DNA from: Tretioscincus oriximinensis
Lineage: Eukaryota; Chordata; Lepidosauria; Squamata; Gymnophthalmidae
DNA length: 64,000 nt
Reading direction: 5' to 3'
Assembly: GCA_022410635.1 (NCBI GenBank)
Contig: JAJVDF010000235.1
Coordinates: 174,122 to 238,121, forward strand
Shown one piece after another: positions 1 through 12,662 of the stretch. The notes under the pieces are model-generated. The model saw only the letters and a list, made by a program, of their open reading frames with translations. It was not told the DNA's origin and did not search any database. The position numbers and the translations under genes were made by a program. How positions within the stretch are numbered: the first letter of the stretch is position 1; the number at the start of each line of letters is the position of its first letter.

Positions 1-1061
1 TTGCTATTGTGAGTACAATTGGAATAAGATCCAGTACAGAGAGTGTCCTAACTACTCTGTGCATTCACAAAACCTTAAAAAAGACCTAAGCAATTGGATG
101 AATAATGAAAATTTTGGTAATTTAGATTATCAGTTGTGACATTCAGAAATACAAGCTGATCATCTTTGACAGGAAGTATCAGTGACCAAATGGCTTTCCC
201 ATATTTTGAGCGCTAAATCTGCAGTCTTTTCTTAGTTTTCTAGTGGAAAACTATTTCTTCAGATCGGATGGGTCCTATTTTACACGTAGATGATTCCCAG
301 CCTCTTTGCCACAGAGAGAGGTGTTACAATCAGGAGGGCCTCCTCTATAGAGCTTAAGGCAACGGGCAATTTAAGCCCTTTCTGCATTGGATCTTATTTT
401 ATATCAGTGGTTCTCAACTTGGAATAAGGGTGTTCCCATAGATGAGGACCAACATGGGATATGAGTACTCCCATGGAGAGGAACCAGGGTATTTAGTGCA
501 TAAAAAATAAGATTAAATAATAACAGAATATTTGAATATACAGCTACTAATTATAAAAGTTTGTAATATGAATGAGGTACAGTTTATGGAAATGGGCTGC
601 CAAAGAAGTAAAAAAAAATACTGACAATCACATGCCAGTACAGACCACAACAGGCCTTCCTCCTTTCCTTTGTGAATAATATCCTCCATTTTAAAACATC
701 CTCTTTCAAAGCATATCTATGTTTTGACAGTCATCAGAAGNGCAGAATTATGGTATCAACAGATGTAAAAACTAGGATCTGGCTGTTAGAATCACTTCAA
801 AATGGAGAAGAGGTAAGGATAAGAATGGAAGTTGGAAAAGGAAAAGAATTGAAGAAAAAGAAGTATGTAAGAGAAGAGGCTTGCAGATTTATTTTTACCC
901 ATAGTTATCCAGTTGCCCAACTCTGATATTGGGTGAGCATTACAAACTTCCCTTGGGATATCAATTATTTTTATTTCTGGCTACAGATAGATTGCAGTGG
1001 TGTTTATTCAGATGACCTCATAATCAGACTACTGCAGTGGATAGGATCTGCTTTTGGAAGA
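1..1061. other. no gene recognised
   Basis: AT-rich DNA with no convincing gene. The 84-codon frame at 672-926 is Lys-rich, contains an N and has no family signature. CAGTGGTTCTCAACTT at 406 resembles a hAT-type terminus, but no partner end was seen. Confidence 0.5.
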
Positions 1062-1283
1062 AGATGGTAATTTTTTAGNACCCAAACTGAAGGGACTCAG
1101 AGCAGTTTACATAACCTTCTGTTCTTTTCTTCACAACAGACACTTTGTGAGGTAGGTAGAACTGAGAGAGCACCAAAGAACTTGATTAGCCCAAGGTCAN
1201 NCAGCTGACTTTGTGGAGGAGTGCAGAATCAAACTCGGAGACTTCCAAATAAGAGCCGAACACTCTATTACACCAGACTGGCT
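1062..1283 (-). mobile_element. tRNA-derived SINE, family A
   Basis: Antisense copy. CAACAGACACTTTGTGAGG, CCCAAGGTCA and AAGAGCCGAACACTCTATTA are the shared landmarks; the tRNA-like head lies at the high-coordinate end. The middle contains two N bases. Confidence 0.85.
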
Positions 1284-1292
1284 TTCAGACTG

Positions 1293-1417
1293 GCTGGAGT
1301 CAGAAACATACTTCTTTATCCATCTTCAGCCCTGAAGAACTGAACCAAATCAGGAAATCTTGATTTAGTTCAATTCTTCAGGACTGAAGTTGGCTTAAAG
1401 TATCTGTCTGACTCAGC
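1293..1417. mobile_element. inverted-repeat element family M1
   Basis: Hairpin: GGAGTCAGAAACATACTTC pairs with AAGTATCTGTCTGACTC. The inner arms contain CATCTTCAGCCCTGAAGAAC and TTCTTCAGGACTGAAG. It abuts the head of the SINE at 1062. Confidence 0.75.
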
Positions 1418-3098
1418 CATAGGCCAAGAATTCATAGTTAGTACAGGACCTAGCAGCTAAAATGTTTATTGAAACAAATAATTACATCCTATATACTATT
1501 CTCATTGGTAATTACAGAGCTATGTTCAACAGTTTAGGATCACAATACGTAATAGGTCACCTGCCTCAGTAGAATCCCTAAAATCCTCACAGGAAGCCTT
1601 GATTATTGTTTCACTTCAGACCAATTATCATCTAGCAACATCATGGAAGAAAATCATCACAGACATGATACTAAGCCTCTAGGGCTCAGCCTCCAACATG
1701 CAGTTGGTAATTAGCAATTATTGTTGCGTTTAGAGAATTTTAAAATATGTAATTGTTCATGCAGACTTTCTCTGTATGTATTTCACAGCGTTGCAAAATG
1801 CTACTACGGTACTACAATTTTCAGTGATCCATGTTTTCAAAAATTATTTTAACCATTTAGAGGGATGCATAATAAACAAATTGCTACATTCACACATCAA
1901 GTCCTTCCTTAGCATCACACATAAAAGCAACTGGTATAATAATGGAAGGATTATTGTTGCTTTTATAAATAAATACTTCAGAACTGTTATAAATCAGGAC
2001 ATGATCAAACTTTTATTAATACGCTAAAAATAGTATGACAATAGCTTGTGAGTTGGGCAAAATATAAATTAATCAGGTCATATCTTACTGGTGCACAGAG
2101 TGAGAGATGCATACAATTTCGTGTGAAATGTTAAGGGAGATACCAGGTATTTGGGACATTGGCAAAAGCTGCTTATCTGCTAGGGACTGGGAGGTTTTTG
2201 AAAACATTCGGGATTTTGCCAACTTCCATGGATTGGACGGCATGTAGCAGTCAAATTCCCTATCACCCTTCTCAGCTGGAAGACCTCCTAGTAGAGATTA
2301 ACAAGAAAAAGTTTGGTAGCATATGACCTTTTGTAGACTAAATCTATTTAAGCCCCTTCAGGTCTCCTATGGGTCTCTCCCAGAGGGAAGACAAGAGTTG
2401 TGGGAATAAGGATTCAGGTTATTGTGGGTGTGTTAGAGACATAGGAGGGACTCAGGAGATGGAAGGAGGGGGTGACGAGCTAGCAACATTGCATTTCCTC
2501 CTGCCCCAACTGATTGTAGGCCCCTATAATTACCCCCCCCCCAAGTGTGGATATCCCCCATCGCACTTCCTGCCACAGTTTGAAGACTCTGTGCCAATTG
2601 CAACAGCTGTGGATGTATATGTGCACAAAACGGTCAGTCTTTTCCTTTTTAAGTTACCTTCAGGGAGCCTTAAAATGTGTGGAACCAAGGTTCCAGCTTT
2701 GCTTGCTCAGAATTAAACAGTACTTTATACAGGTATCAGCATGGCAATGCTGCAGTTTAGTCTACATTCAAGAACATCTTGTCATCCTGTTGGATACTTT
2801 TTGCCAACTAGCCACGGAGTTACCAGTTATAAACATTCTACAGTGGAGTGAAAGAAAAGATGACACTTGTATTCTTTTAATGATTGCCTGGGAAAGAGAA
2901 TTTAAGCAGATGCATTTTACAAGTGATTGCTTGCCAAGCTCTTCTCATCTAGATATGTTTAAAGCTAAAGGAGTCCTATTCTATTTTCTATGTGGTCAGA
3001 ATGGCAGTGGCAGAAGCTGTATCAATATAGAGGATAAAAGCTGAGTTAGGAAGCAGCTCAAAAGTATCTTAGATATGGTAGCAGTCACAACCTACAGC
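1418..3098. other. no gene recognised
   Basis: Overlapping frames at 2369-2716 and 2547-3044 are the longest here. They lack a recognisable domain and splice context; I see nothing else. Confidence 0.5.
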
Positions 3099-3249
3099 AA
3101 AAATGTCAAACTGTTGGCCCTCCAAGATGTTCCTGAACCACAATTCTCAACATTCCAGTCCCAGGACTTTGCCCACTCTGCTACATCAAATAGAATGTTG
3201 TCAGTTGAGGTTCATAAACCTCTGGAGGGCCAACAGTTTGCTATGTCAG
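3099..3249. mobile_element. hAT-like short TIR element (family T)
   Basis: ATGTCAAACTGTTGGCCCTC at the left and GAGGGCCAACAGTTTGCTAT at the right are inverted copies. The CAG..TGTCAAACT-like end is typical of hAT non-autonomous elements. No transposase. Confidence 0.75.
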
Positions 3250-4191
3250 CCCTACAGTTTTAAACTCACATGAAAGGCCAGAAAATTAGCTTTTTAATGT
3301 GCATTAGAGATCATTTGGGAGCATCAATGTGCACAGACTACAATGTCCTCAGACTGCCACCTCCAAGCTACTTTCAGCCTATTAATTTCATTTATTTTTT
3401 ATGCAGTCAGAGTTTCTACCAGTAGAGGTTCTCTTCCGCCAGTGGACAGACTGGAAAGTAGGCTGCAGTGCCAACCTGGCAGAAGTTAATGAACAATTTA
3501 GGATTTATACAATGTCTTTTTTGCACTATGAATGTGCCATATATACNCTGGGACTGTGAGCAAACTAGCAAAAATGCATTTGTTTGAACTCCATGCATTT
3601 GAACAGTATTTTGTATATTTGGAAATGCAATGTTTATCTGTAATAACTCCTTCAAATTGTCAGGAATCAGTTTCTCTCACATCCCTAGTCTGAAGCTCTG
3701 TGTCAACACTATTAAATTCTAGCCCTCAATTTACTTAGATGTTATTGGATTGTTTTGGTAGTATTTGTTCTTGTGTTTATCAGAAAATATCACAGTGACC
3801 ATGATCATGAGCAACTGAGAATTTCATTTACTTTCCAAGATCTTGCAGAGTTGTGTTTCACAAGGAGCTTCAAAATTTCAGGCTTGTTTAGTCGTTATAC
3901 ATCCCAGAAATTCATTTTCTTTTACTAAAGCTGCAAGCACATAATGTTTTCCTATTGCAATCATAGGATCATCATGATGACTCCCGCTTCATGGGATAAT
4001 GGAGCTGCCATTATGGATTGAGTAAAATGTTGATAATCCACATGGAATGAGAGATTGCTGATCCTTTCAGGCATCAGCACAAAATGCCTCTTCTTCCACT
4101 GTACAGCCTGACATGTGCCATGTCATCGTGGGAAGGCAGAATACAAGCCAGCAAGACTCCAGGATTGCAGTTGACNGACACGCATGGTATT

Positions 4192-4407
4192 CAATTTCAG
4201 AGAAATAGCCATGTTAGTCTAGTAGAAAGTCCAGCAAAGGAGCTAGCAGCACTTTGAGACTAACTTGAGAAAAGTGGGTGGCATAAGCTTTTGTAGACAC
4301 GTCTACTTCTTCAGATGCATGTGAAGAAGTAGACGCGTCTAAGAATGTTTATGCCACCCACTTTTCTCAAGTTAGTCTCAAAGTGCTGCTAGCTCCTTTG
4401 CTGGACA
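4192..4407 (-). mobile_element. hairpin retroposon (family H), copy 1
   Basis: Arms 4231-4316 and 4320-4405 are near-perfect reverse complements, so the copy folds into one long hairpin. It is flanked by CATGGTATT direct repeats (4183-4191 and 4408-4416). The low-coordinate end (AGAGAAATAGCCATGTTAGT) is shared with the other copies; the other end varies, as expected for 5' truncation of a minus-strand retroposon. Confidence 0.85.
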
Positions 4408-4416
4408 CATGGTATT

Positions 4417-5310
4417 GTCATCCCTACTTCCTCTCACCAGCTCCCCATGAATGAATGAANGATTTATTACGGTCATCCACCAGCACCTCAGTAGCATTCA
4501 ACTGAACATACAAAAGTTAAACATCAATTCTGCAGGTAGGCATGGATGAGTGAAATCGACAGTCACTTTTAAATTGCGGATTTTTCTCAGCGTGTGAAAG
4601 GGGCCTAGTTGTACTCTGTGCTGATGCAATGTAATCAANAGTGCTAAAGAAAAGTAGACATGCTTTTCAAAGCTACCAAGTACACAATAAACTGTAAAGC
4701 AGTTGCTGATAGCAAACAAGTCATATGAGTTTTATAGAGCAGTAGAATATAAAGATTTAAGTTTGGCATGAAGCCAAATCACTCAAATATTCTGAAATCA
4801 AATTTAAGGGGAAGGAGGACATATAAGTAACTTCCTTGCTTGAGCAAGATACTGATAACTCTTAATTTTTCTCTTTCTGGATATTAATGGATTTAGCATT
4901 ATTGCCTCTACCTTGTAGTGTACGTTGTCAAATTGGAAATAAATGGTTAATAAATGCAATGTGCATGCAAAAATTTATTTTTGGAGGACAAAACTGCATT
5001 AATTTCATGGGATGTCACTATTAAAGCTCTCAAAGAACCACACCTTCAATTAAAAATTGAGAAAGTGAATTTATTAAAGAGACTTCAAGTTGGCTGATCT
5101 GTTGCCATTATATAACTGTCTTCAGGGCTTCAGGCCAAACAGCTGATGACATGTGGCCCCTTCTAGAATATTCCCCCCTTTCTGTCCAACCAGCATTTAA
5201 AATCAGAACCTTGAAAATAATAAACAACCAAAGGTCATTTTACCGGACCTTACTATAAACTGCTCTAATATCTATCANGAAAGCTTATCCCAGAAATCAA
5301 TCACAACAAC
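4417..5310. other. no gene recognised
   Basis: AT-rich. ATTTATTACGGTCATCCACC at 4461 may be the end of a retroelement, not identified. Confidence 0.4.
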
Positions 5311-5518
5311 TTTTTTTATAACTCCCCTTTCACCAAAGGGTGGCACACATCATTTTTCTTGCTTTTCTCACAACTGATACCATGTGAAGTAAGTGGGGTT
5401 GAGACACTTCTAAAGAACTGTCCAAGGTCACCCAGCTGGCTTCATGAAGGAGTATGGAATCGAACTAGGAGACTATAAATAAGATTCCAACACTCTAAAC
5501 ATCACACCAAAATGACAC
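5311..5518 (-). mobile_element. tRNA-derived SINE, family A
   Basis: Antisense copy with CCAAGGTCACCCAGCTGGC and ATTCCAACACTCTAAAC. Its tail end carries the variant ACTCCCCTTTCACCAAAGGG, shared with the 27.6-kb copy. Confidence 0.85.
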
Positions 5519-6368
5519 TAATGAAATACTAACCAATTTTATGCACTAGAAGCCCTAAAGTGAATTAGCAAAGGCTCTTCTTCTCCCATCCTCTACTAGT
5601 CTGCTCCAGCCATCTTGGAAGAGTGTGTATTCAGGGGTTTAGCAAGGAATTGCAATGCTCTATATAATTCCCTTAACCCTAAGTTCCACATCCCTGGGAA
5701 CACATGGGAACATAGCCCAAGCATCCAGTGCCCTCTCCCACAAGCTCTACTTACCTGTCTCTGTACTTGTCCAATTCTTAGATTTTAATTTTGGCACTGA
5801 AAGTACTGGGGTGGAGTGAAACAAAGGGAAGGGAAGGGAGAGCCCCCCCCCCCCTCCATTCTCAGGGAACATTAAGACTTGTGTTGGTCACAAGGGTAGT
5901 CTTCACTCCAATTCTCTCCCTGGATGGTAGTCCTGATGATATGACCCCTAAGTGTACTGTCTGAACAAGATGACCTAAAATGGTTGTCCAGTCCAGAATA
6001 CTGGCAAACATTTTTTAAAAAAATATTTATAAATGGAGCAGCAGGTGCTAAACAAAACCACAAGGCATGCAAGCCACTGCGTTTCTGCAGTCTGGTTTTC
6101 CATAGGGAAATGGGTGCTCCCAGGAGCTCCCACACCAAAAACTGTTGTTCCTGTCCAGTACAGGAGGTATCTTGAGACAGCCATCACAATGGAGATGGCT
6201 TTGTTCCAGGACAATTTAACTACTCAAACTAATGTGCCATTCCAGTTGTTCCATGCTAAGTGTGGAAATAGGCAGGACTCATGTACAATGGACTTAAAAA
6301 CCTCTCTCAGNTGACTTCATTGTACCTGCAACCAGGAAAAGTGCAATTTTACTGTGATCTCTTAAATT
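5519..6368. other. no gene recognised
   Basis: Contains a C-run at 5846-5855 and several mutually overlapping frames on both strands between 5872 and 6314, none with a known motif. Confidence 0.5.
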
Positions 6369-7411
6369 ATGGTACATGTCACCACATCTCACAAAGTATA
6401 TTGTGGAACTAAAGTAATCAATGGTTGCACATCCAATTGGAAGAATGTTTCAAGTGGGGTATCTCAAGGGTCTGTCCTAGGCCCAGTGCTATTTAACATA
6501 TTTATAAATGATCTAGATGAAGGAATTGAAGGAAAACTTATCAAATTTGCTGATGACACAAAACTAGGCGGTGTTGCTAATACTAAACAAGATAGAGATA
6601 GGATTCAAAAAGATCTAGACAAGCTGCAACAGTGGGCTGAAACTAACAGAATGGTATTTAACAGAGAGAAATGCAAGATCCTACATCTGGGCAAAAATAA
6701 TGAAAACAGCACATATGGAATGGGAGGAATATATCTGAGCAGCAGCACAGGTGAGAAGGAACTGGGTGTTTTGGTAGATCACAGATTAAACATGAGTCAA
6801 CAGTGTGAAGCAGCTGCAAAAAAGGCAAACACAATCCTGGGATGTATCAAGAGGGGCATAGAATCTCGCTCACGTGAAGTAATTATTCCTCTCTACAGTA
6901 CTTTGGTACGACCACACTTGGAATACTGTGTTCAGTTCTGGAGACCCCAATTTAAAAAGTGGTAAACTAGAGCAAGTACAAAAGAGAGTTACAAGGGTGG
7001 TGAATGGTCTGGAAACCATGTCCTATGAGGAACGGTTAAAGGATCTGGGGATGTTTAGTCTGCAAAAGAAAAGACTGAGAGGACTAATAGCTGTCTACAA
7101 ATATCTGAAGGGCTGTCACAGAGCAGAGGGATCAGCACTGTTTTCATTAGCACATGGAAGGACTAGAAACAATGGAATGAAACTGCAAGGGAGTAGATTT
7201 TGATTAGATATCAGAAAAAACTTTCTAACAGTCAGGATGATAAATCAGTGGAACAGTTTGCCACAGGGGGTGGTGAGTTCGCCTTCTCTGGAAGTCTTCA
7301 AACAGAGGCTGGACAGCCATCTGTCTGGGTTGGTTTAATGAATCCTGCATCGAGCAGGGGGTTGGACCCGATGACCTTGGAGGTCCCTTCCAACTCTATG
7401 ATTCTATGATT
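6369..7411 (+). mobile_element. CR1 LINE, 3' part with reverse transcriptase
   Basis: 5'-truncated CR1 retrotransposon in plus orientation. The first frame (6369-6965) carries RT landmarks in order: SQGSVLGPVLFNIFINDLD, the catalytic FADD box (6546-6557) and the RPHLEYC thumb segment. A frameshift near 6955-6962 moves the frame; the next piece (to about 7203) continues with KLEQVQKRVTRVV and YEERLKDLGMFSLQKKRLRG. Another shift leads to the end of the ORF region. The copy ends with the ATTCTATG-type short repeat at 7398-7411 that is diagnostic of CR1 3' ends. The frameshifts make it inactive. It is the best preserved LINE protein in the window. Confidence 0.93.
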
Positions 7412-7981
7412 GTAAGGTGCAGAAAAGAGCAACAAGAATAGTTAAGGAGCTGGCGCACCTCCCTTATGAAATCCGGGTGCACCGTCTAGTCCTCTTCAGC
7501 TGCGAAAGATGGCATTTGAAAAGTGATCTGATTTAAGTGTATAAAATCATGCACGGGTTGGATAAGGTGAATAGAGAAAAATTGTTTTCTCTATCACATA
7601 ACACTAGGATGAGGGGGCATTTCTTGAAGCTGATGGGCAGAAGAGTGAGGACAGACAAGGGAAAGTATTTTTTCACCCAGAAGGTCATCGGGTTTTAGAA
7701 TTTACTTCCAGAAGAGGTGGTGGTAGCTAGCAGTCTGGATAGCTTTAAGTCAGGATTAGACAAGTTCATAGAAGTCAAGGGTATAAACACCTATTAGGTT
7801 GGATGTCTTGATACTGCCTCGGAGATACTGCAGGGTGTCGAGAACAGTTGAAGATTTTGCATCCTTCTGTTCTGGACTGCTGAGGTGTAATTGGTGGGCC
7901 TGTGTGTGATGCAGAATGCTGGACTAGATGTGCTCTGGACCAACTCAGCACAGTTCTTTTTAGGTTCTTATGTTCTTATTT
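7412..7981 (+). mobile_element. CR1-type LINE 3' end, second subfamily
   Basis: Directly follows the preceding CR1. It begins mid-element (GTGCAGAAAAGAGCAACAAG) and contains the region meaning 'TTTTTCACCCAGAAGGTCATCG' in CR1 3' ends. It ends in the GGACTAGATG...TTCTTATGTTCTTAT terminus. The terminal motif and sequence differ from the 6369 copy, so this is a separate subfamily. It is non-coding now. Confidence 0.85.
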
Positions 7982-9305
7982 ATGCACTTAATATCAGTAG
8001 AGCAGAATTACAGTGTCTCAGAAACAGATTGGTAGCCTAAGTTGAGATGTCAGTTTTTAATGCCTTATTGTGGCTTAGACCTTAACAGCTGTTGGAATCC
8101 TATTTTTCCTAGGAATTAGACTTCCCCTTATGTCATCATCAGAGCTCCTTTTGCCTGCACACTATACATATTATAACACCAGTTAACTTCCCAACCTAAA
8201 GGGGTCACACTTGTACTGACTTTCTTTCCACTTTTCTGCACATATTTAATTGATACACTTTTACCTAGCTGCATCTCTTTCCTCAAGGCAGTTCCCTCAC
8301 TTCCACACTTTAGATGCTTCCTACCTANGTAATCCCCTCAACCACATTTGCATGTCCTTTTTCATCTCTTGATAGTTTCGGCTTCAAATCCCATTTGCTG
8401 AACTATCAAAAATTAAGTGTAATTTCTACATACTGAACCTTCATCTGTAGTACATTCATGTAAAAGGACAGAATGGCTTAACTCGAACAATTGAACATCT
8501 GTTGTTCCCCTTCTCACTGCCCAGAGCATCTCTCCATACAGAACACCATACACAAAGATAAATTGGTTGCTTTCACTGATCAGGTATCAGAAATTCCCCA
8601 GAAATGTGGTTGGAAAGTCTAATTCTTCAGTTAGCATTGAAACAACACTTAAGACATCATCATCTATCAACTGCATGGGTTGGTCTCAAAGTGTTTTTTA
8701 CCTATTTGCAGTGTCCCCTGCCCCACAAAGATAGAAGCAAGGGGTACCACATCTGTGATCAGATATTTTCTCATTCTGTTCCTCATCTAATTTTACATCA
8801 GCTAGAAAGTCAGCTTTGAAATTGCCTTCCTTGGAAAAGCTTTCTTGTGGCCACCCATGATAGCTTTTAACATAATTTGAAAATTTACTGTGATTGGTTG
8901 AAAGAGCTTTTTACCAGTAGTAGCCAGTGTCCAGGGGCTCAACAAAAGGATTGAGTGGCAATTTGCAGTTCATCTTTTGTAACAGGCACATGGAGTGGCT
9001 TAGTCTCCCCTTGAGTGGTCTCATTATTCCACCCCACCCCACCCCCACTCAATTATCCATCGCGATAAGGAGCAAGAGAAAGGTTTTTGCAGTCTGTACG
9101 TGCATCATAACAAGCTGATGTCTCCCAGCATGACATTTCAGCTGNTCTGGCTGTCCAATGATCAAGTGANGTCTGCTAAATTGAAAGCGAATTGNTCAGC
9201 TCCTGAACCACGGCCAGGATATCCTTACCCTCTCCGGCACAATCAATGCCTTGGGAAGATGGAAATGTCACACAGGCCCCAATTCACTGCAAATACCCAA
9301 CCTTG
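7982..9305. other. no gene recognised
   Basis: No element or gene seen, apart from a CCCCACC-rich run near 9030. Confidence 0.5.
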
Positions 9306-9537
9306 AAGAAGAAGAAAGATGAACGAGGAAGAGGTTTTTATACCCCACTTTCTCAACTTACATAACCTTCTGCCCTTTTCAACAGACACCTTGTGAAGTA
9401 GGTTGGATTGAGAGAGCTCCAAAGTACTGTGACTAGCCCAAAGTCACCAAGCTGTCTTCATGGAGGAGTGCAGAATCAAACCAAGAGATTTCCAGCTAAA
9501 AGTCTGACATTTTAACTACTACACCAAATTGGGTTTC
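9306..9537 (-). mobile_element. tRNA-derived SINE, family A
   Basis: Antisense, near full length. The tail is a GAAGAAGAAAGA-type simple repeat, then TTTTTATACCCCACTTTCTC. The head ends at ACTACTACACCAAATTGG. Confidence 0.88.
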
Positions 9538-10273
9538 AACAGCTCACAGAAGCTCACAATGTAGGTTGCCATGTTTGATCCCATGCATTTGAATTCATCA
9601 AAATTAAGTTGTGGTCACACAGGGAGTGGAGGGGATATATATCCTGCTCAAAACAATTAAGGGGACACTTTAANATAAACTTTGAGCAGTATACTTCCAA
9701 AGGATATCTCATGTTTTTGAGGTCTAATTTGATGCTCTTAACATCAAGTTCTGTGCCATCCAATCTATCAGCTATTACTGTTTTTTCCCTNCTCTTTGCA
9801 TTTTAATATTTATGTTAAACTGGGAAGTGAGCCATATGGCACTTTAATAGCTCCATGGGAGCACTCACCTATTCAGCACACATCAAAAAGCTTCAACAAC
9901 ACTGTCAACAACTTTCAACAACATGTTAATGGCAGAANAAGAGCAACATTCTCACAGCCAGGGCCATATCTTGGGCAGGGGCTACAGGGGCTAAAGCCCT
10001 TGGCAGCCGATTGGTGGCCATTTATTGGTGGCAGCAAATTGCCGGCCTTTTAAATTTAAATTTCTTCCAGTTGTGTCTACTGGGCATGTTCCAGCAGCAG
10101 CAGACATGTACTGCACATGTCCCAGATACTACCACAAGCCGCTACTGCTGTGCACCATTGTATTGTTGCTCTGAATTCGCTGCCACCTGTCTGTGTGCTG
10201 CTTTGCCTGTCTGCCCCAGGCTGCTACCGCAGCCCCTGCATAGGCAGCTGAGAGTGGGAGACAGAGAGCATAG

Positions 10274-10405
10274 GGCAAATGATGTCACTTCCGGAATCTG
10301 CTTCCTGTCCCACCTCGGAAGAGACATCGCTTCCTGTTCTGCTCCAGAAGTGACATCACTTCCTGTCCTGCCCCAGAAATGACAACAATTCCTGGAATTG
10401 CTTTG
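10274..10405. repeat. degenerate ~30-bp tandem repeat
   Basis: Three to four units resembling CCAGAAGTGACATCACTTCC plus TGTCCTGCC. A related single unit appears near 40155. Confidence 0.65.
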
Positions 10406-10748
10406 TGGGGCGGGGCTTCATATACCCTAAATCCAGCCCTGCTCACAGCCCTTTCTCCCTCTCTATTGTCCTGCTGTGATGCCAAATAGTACAGTCCTAT
10501 TTTTACAGGCAACAGCTGACTTCCATGACCATTCCCTGTGCCTAGAGGTGCCATCCCAAAATAAATTGGAGAACAGAAGTTCACAGTTTTTATATTTTCA
10601 TGATCTGGTGTTGAGGAGCAGTGAAACTAGCTCCAAGGGTTGTAATTCTTGTTTGCAGGTGCTCCAGCCCCGAAACCNTAGCAAACACTTTTAGGTAGTA
10701 CTACTCCTACGATAGTAACATTATGAAGAATCTGCCTCACATGGTCAT

Positions 10749-10980
10749 GCAGTTTCAGCAATCTGTTACCTAAAAAGCCCTGTTGCTCCAGGATTTCCTG
10801 ACAGTACTTACAAGATGCTACTGGAACAGGCTTCTCCCCTCCCCTGCAAAAAGAAAAAGAATAAAGAAACCCCATTGGTATGGCATGCACATGTGGGAAC
10901 AGGCAGGGAAAGACAACAATGCAGCCAAGATTTGAGACACTCAGTTGAGATTTAAGGCAAGGCACGCGCATGGAGCTCAT
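10749..10980 (+). repeat. dispersed repeat E, copy 1
   Basis: Shares ordered blocks with 18560-18805: CTAAAAAGCCC, TTTCCTGACA, GGTATGGCATG (GGTGTG in the other) and a GGCAGGGAAA-like block. Diverged; class unknown. Confidence 0.45.
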
Positions 10981-12136
10981 ACATATGTGTGCCTATTTCA
11001 AGCACTCACTGCCTGTGAGATACACACACCTTCCTCAGTTTGAATAAATGAATGTCTCAAGAAATAATTGCAATATATACATGTTTGCATGAGATGCTTT
11101 TGCATTAACAAATGAATGATCTCAGCTCTCCTTTCTCCTTCAGTATAAAGGCATTGTATGTAACTAGGTAATGCCAAAATCCCTAGGGAGATTAAATTCT
11201 TTAACTTTTATTTATTCCATGCTTCAGTCGTACATAACTGGGGCTTGAATGTCGCAAATGGCAATTAAAGGCAGTCTGTTTAAGCTTCAGGTCAGGTTTG
11301 AAACTGTTTGGTTCCAAGTGTATTTGTTTGCCACACGATACACACTACACACAAATTCAAAATATGACAACCAGTATTCATTCAAACTAAATNAAAGTAG
11401 AATTAACATATTGATCATCTGTTAAAGATTCAGATGTGTGAAAGAAACCTTCTTAATAATGTTAGACTTTCTCTTGCCCTTTCCTTTTACCCTTTTTCCT
11501 TTCCACATTTACTTGGCTGGTCTGATCCAGCAGGCCTGGACTGGTTTCAAGCTATTGGACTGTTCTATTANCCCAAAATAAATCTTTACATTTGAAAATC
11601 TGTCCCAGAATAGCCACACTGATTTTAAGAATCACATGATCTTTGAACTGCCTTAGGGTTCTCTAATGGCTAGCAATTCAGAGGGCTACAAGAAGTGTAC
11701 AACGTAAAATAATGATACATTGAGTCCAAATGTCACTTATTCCACTATAATTGTTATTCCAGAAAAAGGACCATCTGGATTGTTTTATCTATGCAAAATA
11801 AATAAGACTGCATGCCAGTTATTTATTCCACTGCTGTTGAATATTCTGCAATAAAACATGGGTATTCTGGAACAGCAGTGGCTGGTGCAATTTGGGGTTG
11901 GGGGGGGCGTAGGTTCCTACAGCTTCGGTAAAGTTAGGAAAGAGGCTGGGAGGAGTCACATTCAAGCACTTACCAGTATCTTTCTCAGTCTGTAAGTTGA
12001 ATGCCAATATAAAATGGCACCTCTACAGAGNCAGAGAGAGAGACTGTAACCCCTCCTAGGCAGCCCTCCCATTGGTTCTGGGATTGGTGATCTCTTTTGT
12101 CAATTAAAAAAGCTCCCTGGAAATGGATATAGCAGG
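10981..12136. other. no gene recognised
   Basis: Apparently unique AT-rich DNA; a G-run at 11900-11908 is the only notable feature. Confidence 0.5.
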
Positions 12137-12420
12137 CACGGTTAGCTCAGTTGCTAAGGAATCCGTCTCTCATCTGGGAGGTNGGATTTCGAAGCCCTGT
12201 GTCGGACTAGCCTGTAGCTCTAGCCAACCCAGCTATTTGAAAGCAAGAAGTGCCAGAAATTGCAACTGACTGCAAGTAGATACATGGGAACCACCACAAC
12301 CTGGTGGAGAAGATAAAATGTAAGCCTTTGGGCAAAAATACCTTTGTAAGTCACTTTGAGTCCCTTTGAAAGGTGAGAAAAGCGGGGTATAAGAGCCCAG
12401 TTCTTCTTCTTCTTCTTGAT
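12137..12420 (+). mobile_element. tRNA-derived SINE, family B
   Basis: Sense copy with an almost intact tRNA-like head: GGTTAGCTCAGTTGCTAAGG (A box) and GGATTTCGAAGCC (B box, preceded by an N). The unique middle includes CCACAACCTGGTGGAGAAG. It ends in GAAAAGCGGGGTATAAGAG plus a CTTCTTCTTCTT tail. The last part is the same tail as family A. Confidence 0.9.
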
Positions 12421-12662
12421 GGCAGCTCCTCTATGAAAGCCTATAATTGGCCAATGGTTTTCTATGGACATTTTATCAGTGATTTTAATTTCTAAGTGTT
12501 CACCGAATCCCACAAACCCAGGAGCCAGCCGCCACTGTTCTGGAGTAAAGTAGTTCTGACAGTGCTTTATTTCAGAATATCCAATTATCATGTAAGAAGG
12601 AAGAATTGCCTGGAAACAGGGCCAGATTTAGGCTGTATTTTGCCCATGGACTCTAATTTACT

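Noticed and set aside
2369..3044. Two overlapping frames of 115 and 165 codons
   Set aside because: No domain, no splice context and overlapping frames; chance open frames in AT-rich DNA are likely.
5028..5060. AAAGAACCACACC as reverse of the CXXC4 terminal exon end
   Set aside because: The flanking bases do not translate to the expected tail and no acceptor fits.
12137..12205. A functional tRNA gene
   Set aside because: The tRNA-like head continues into a SINE body and tail, and the cloverleaf arms are imperfect.
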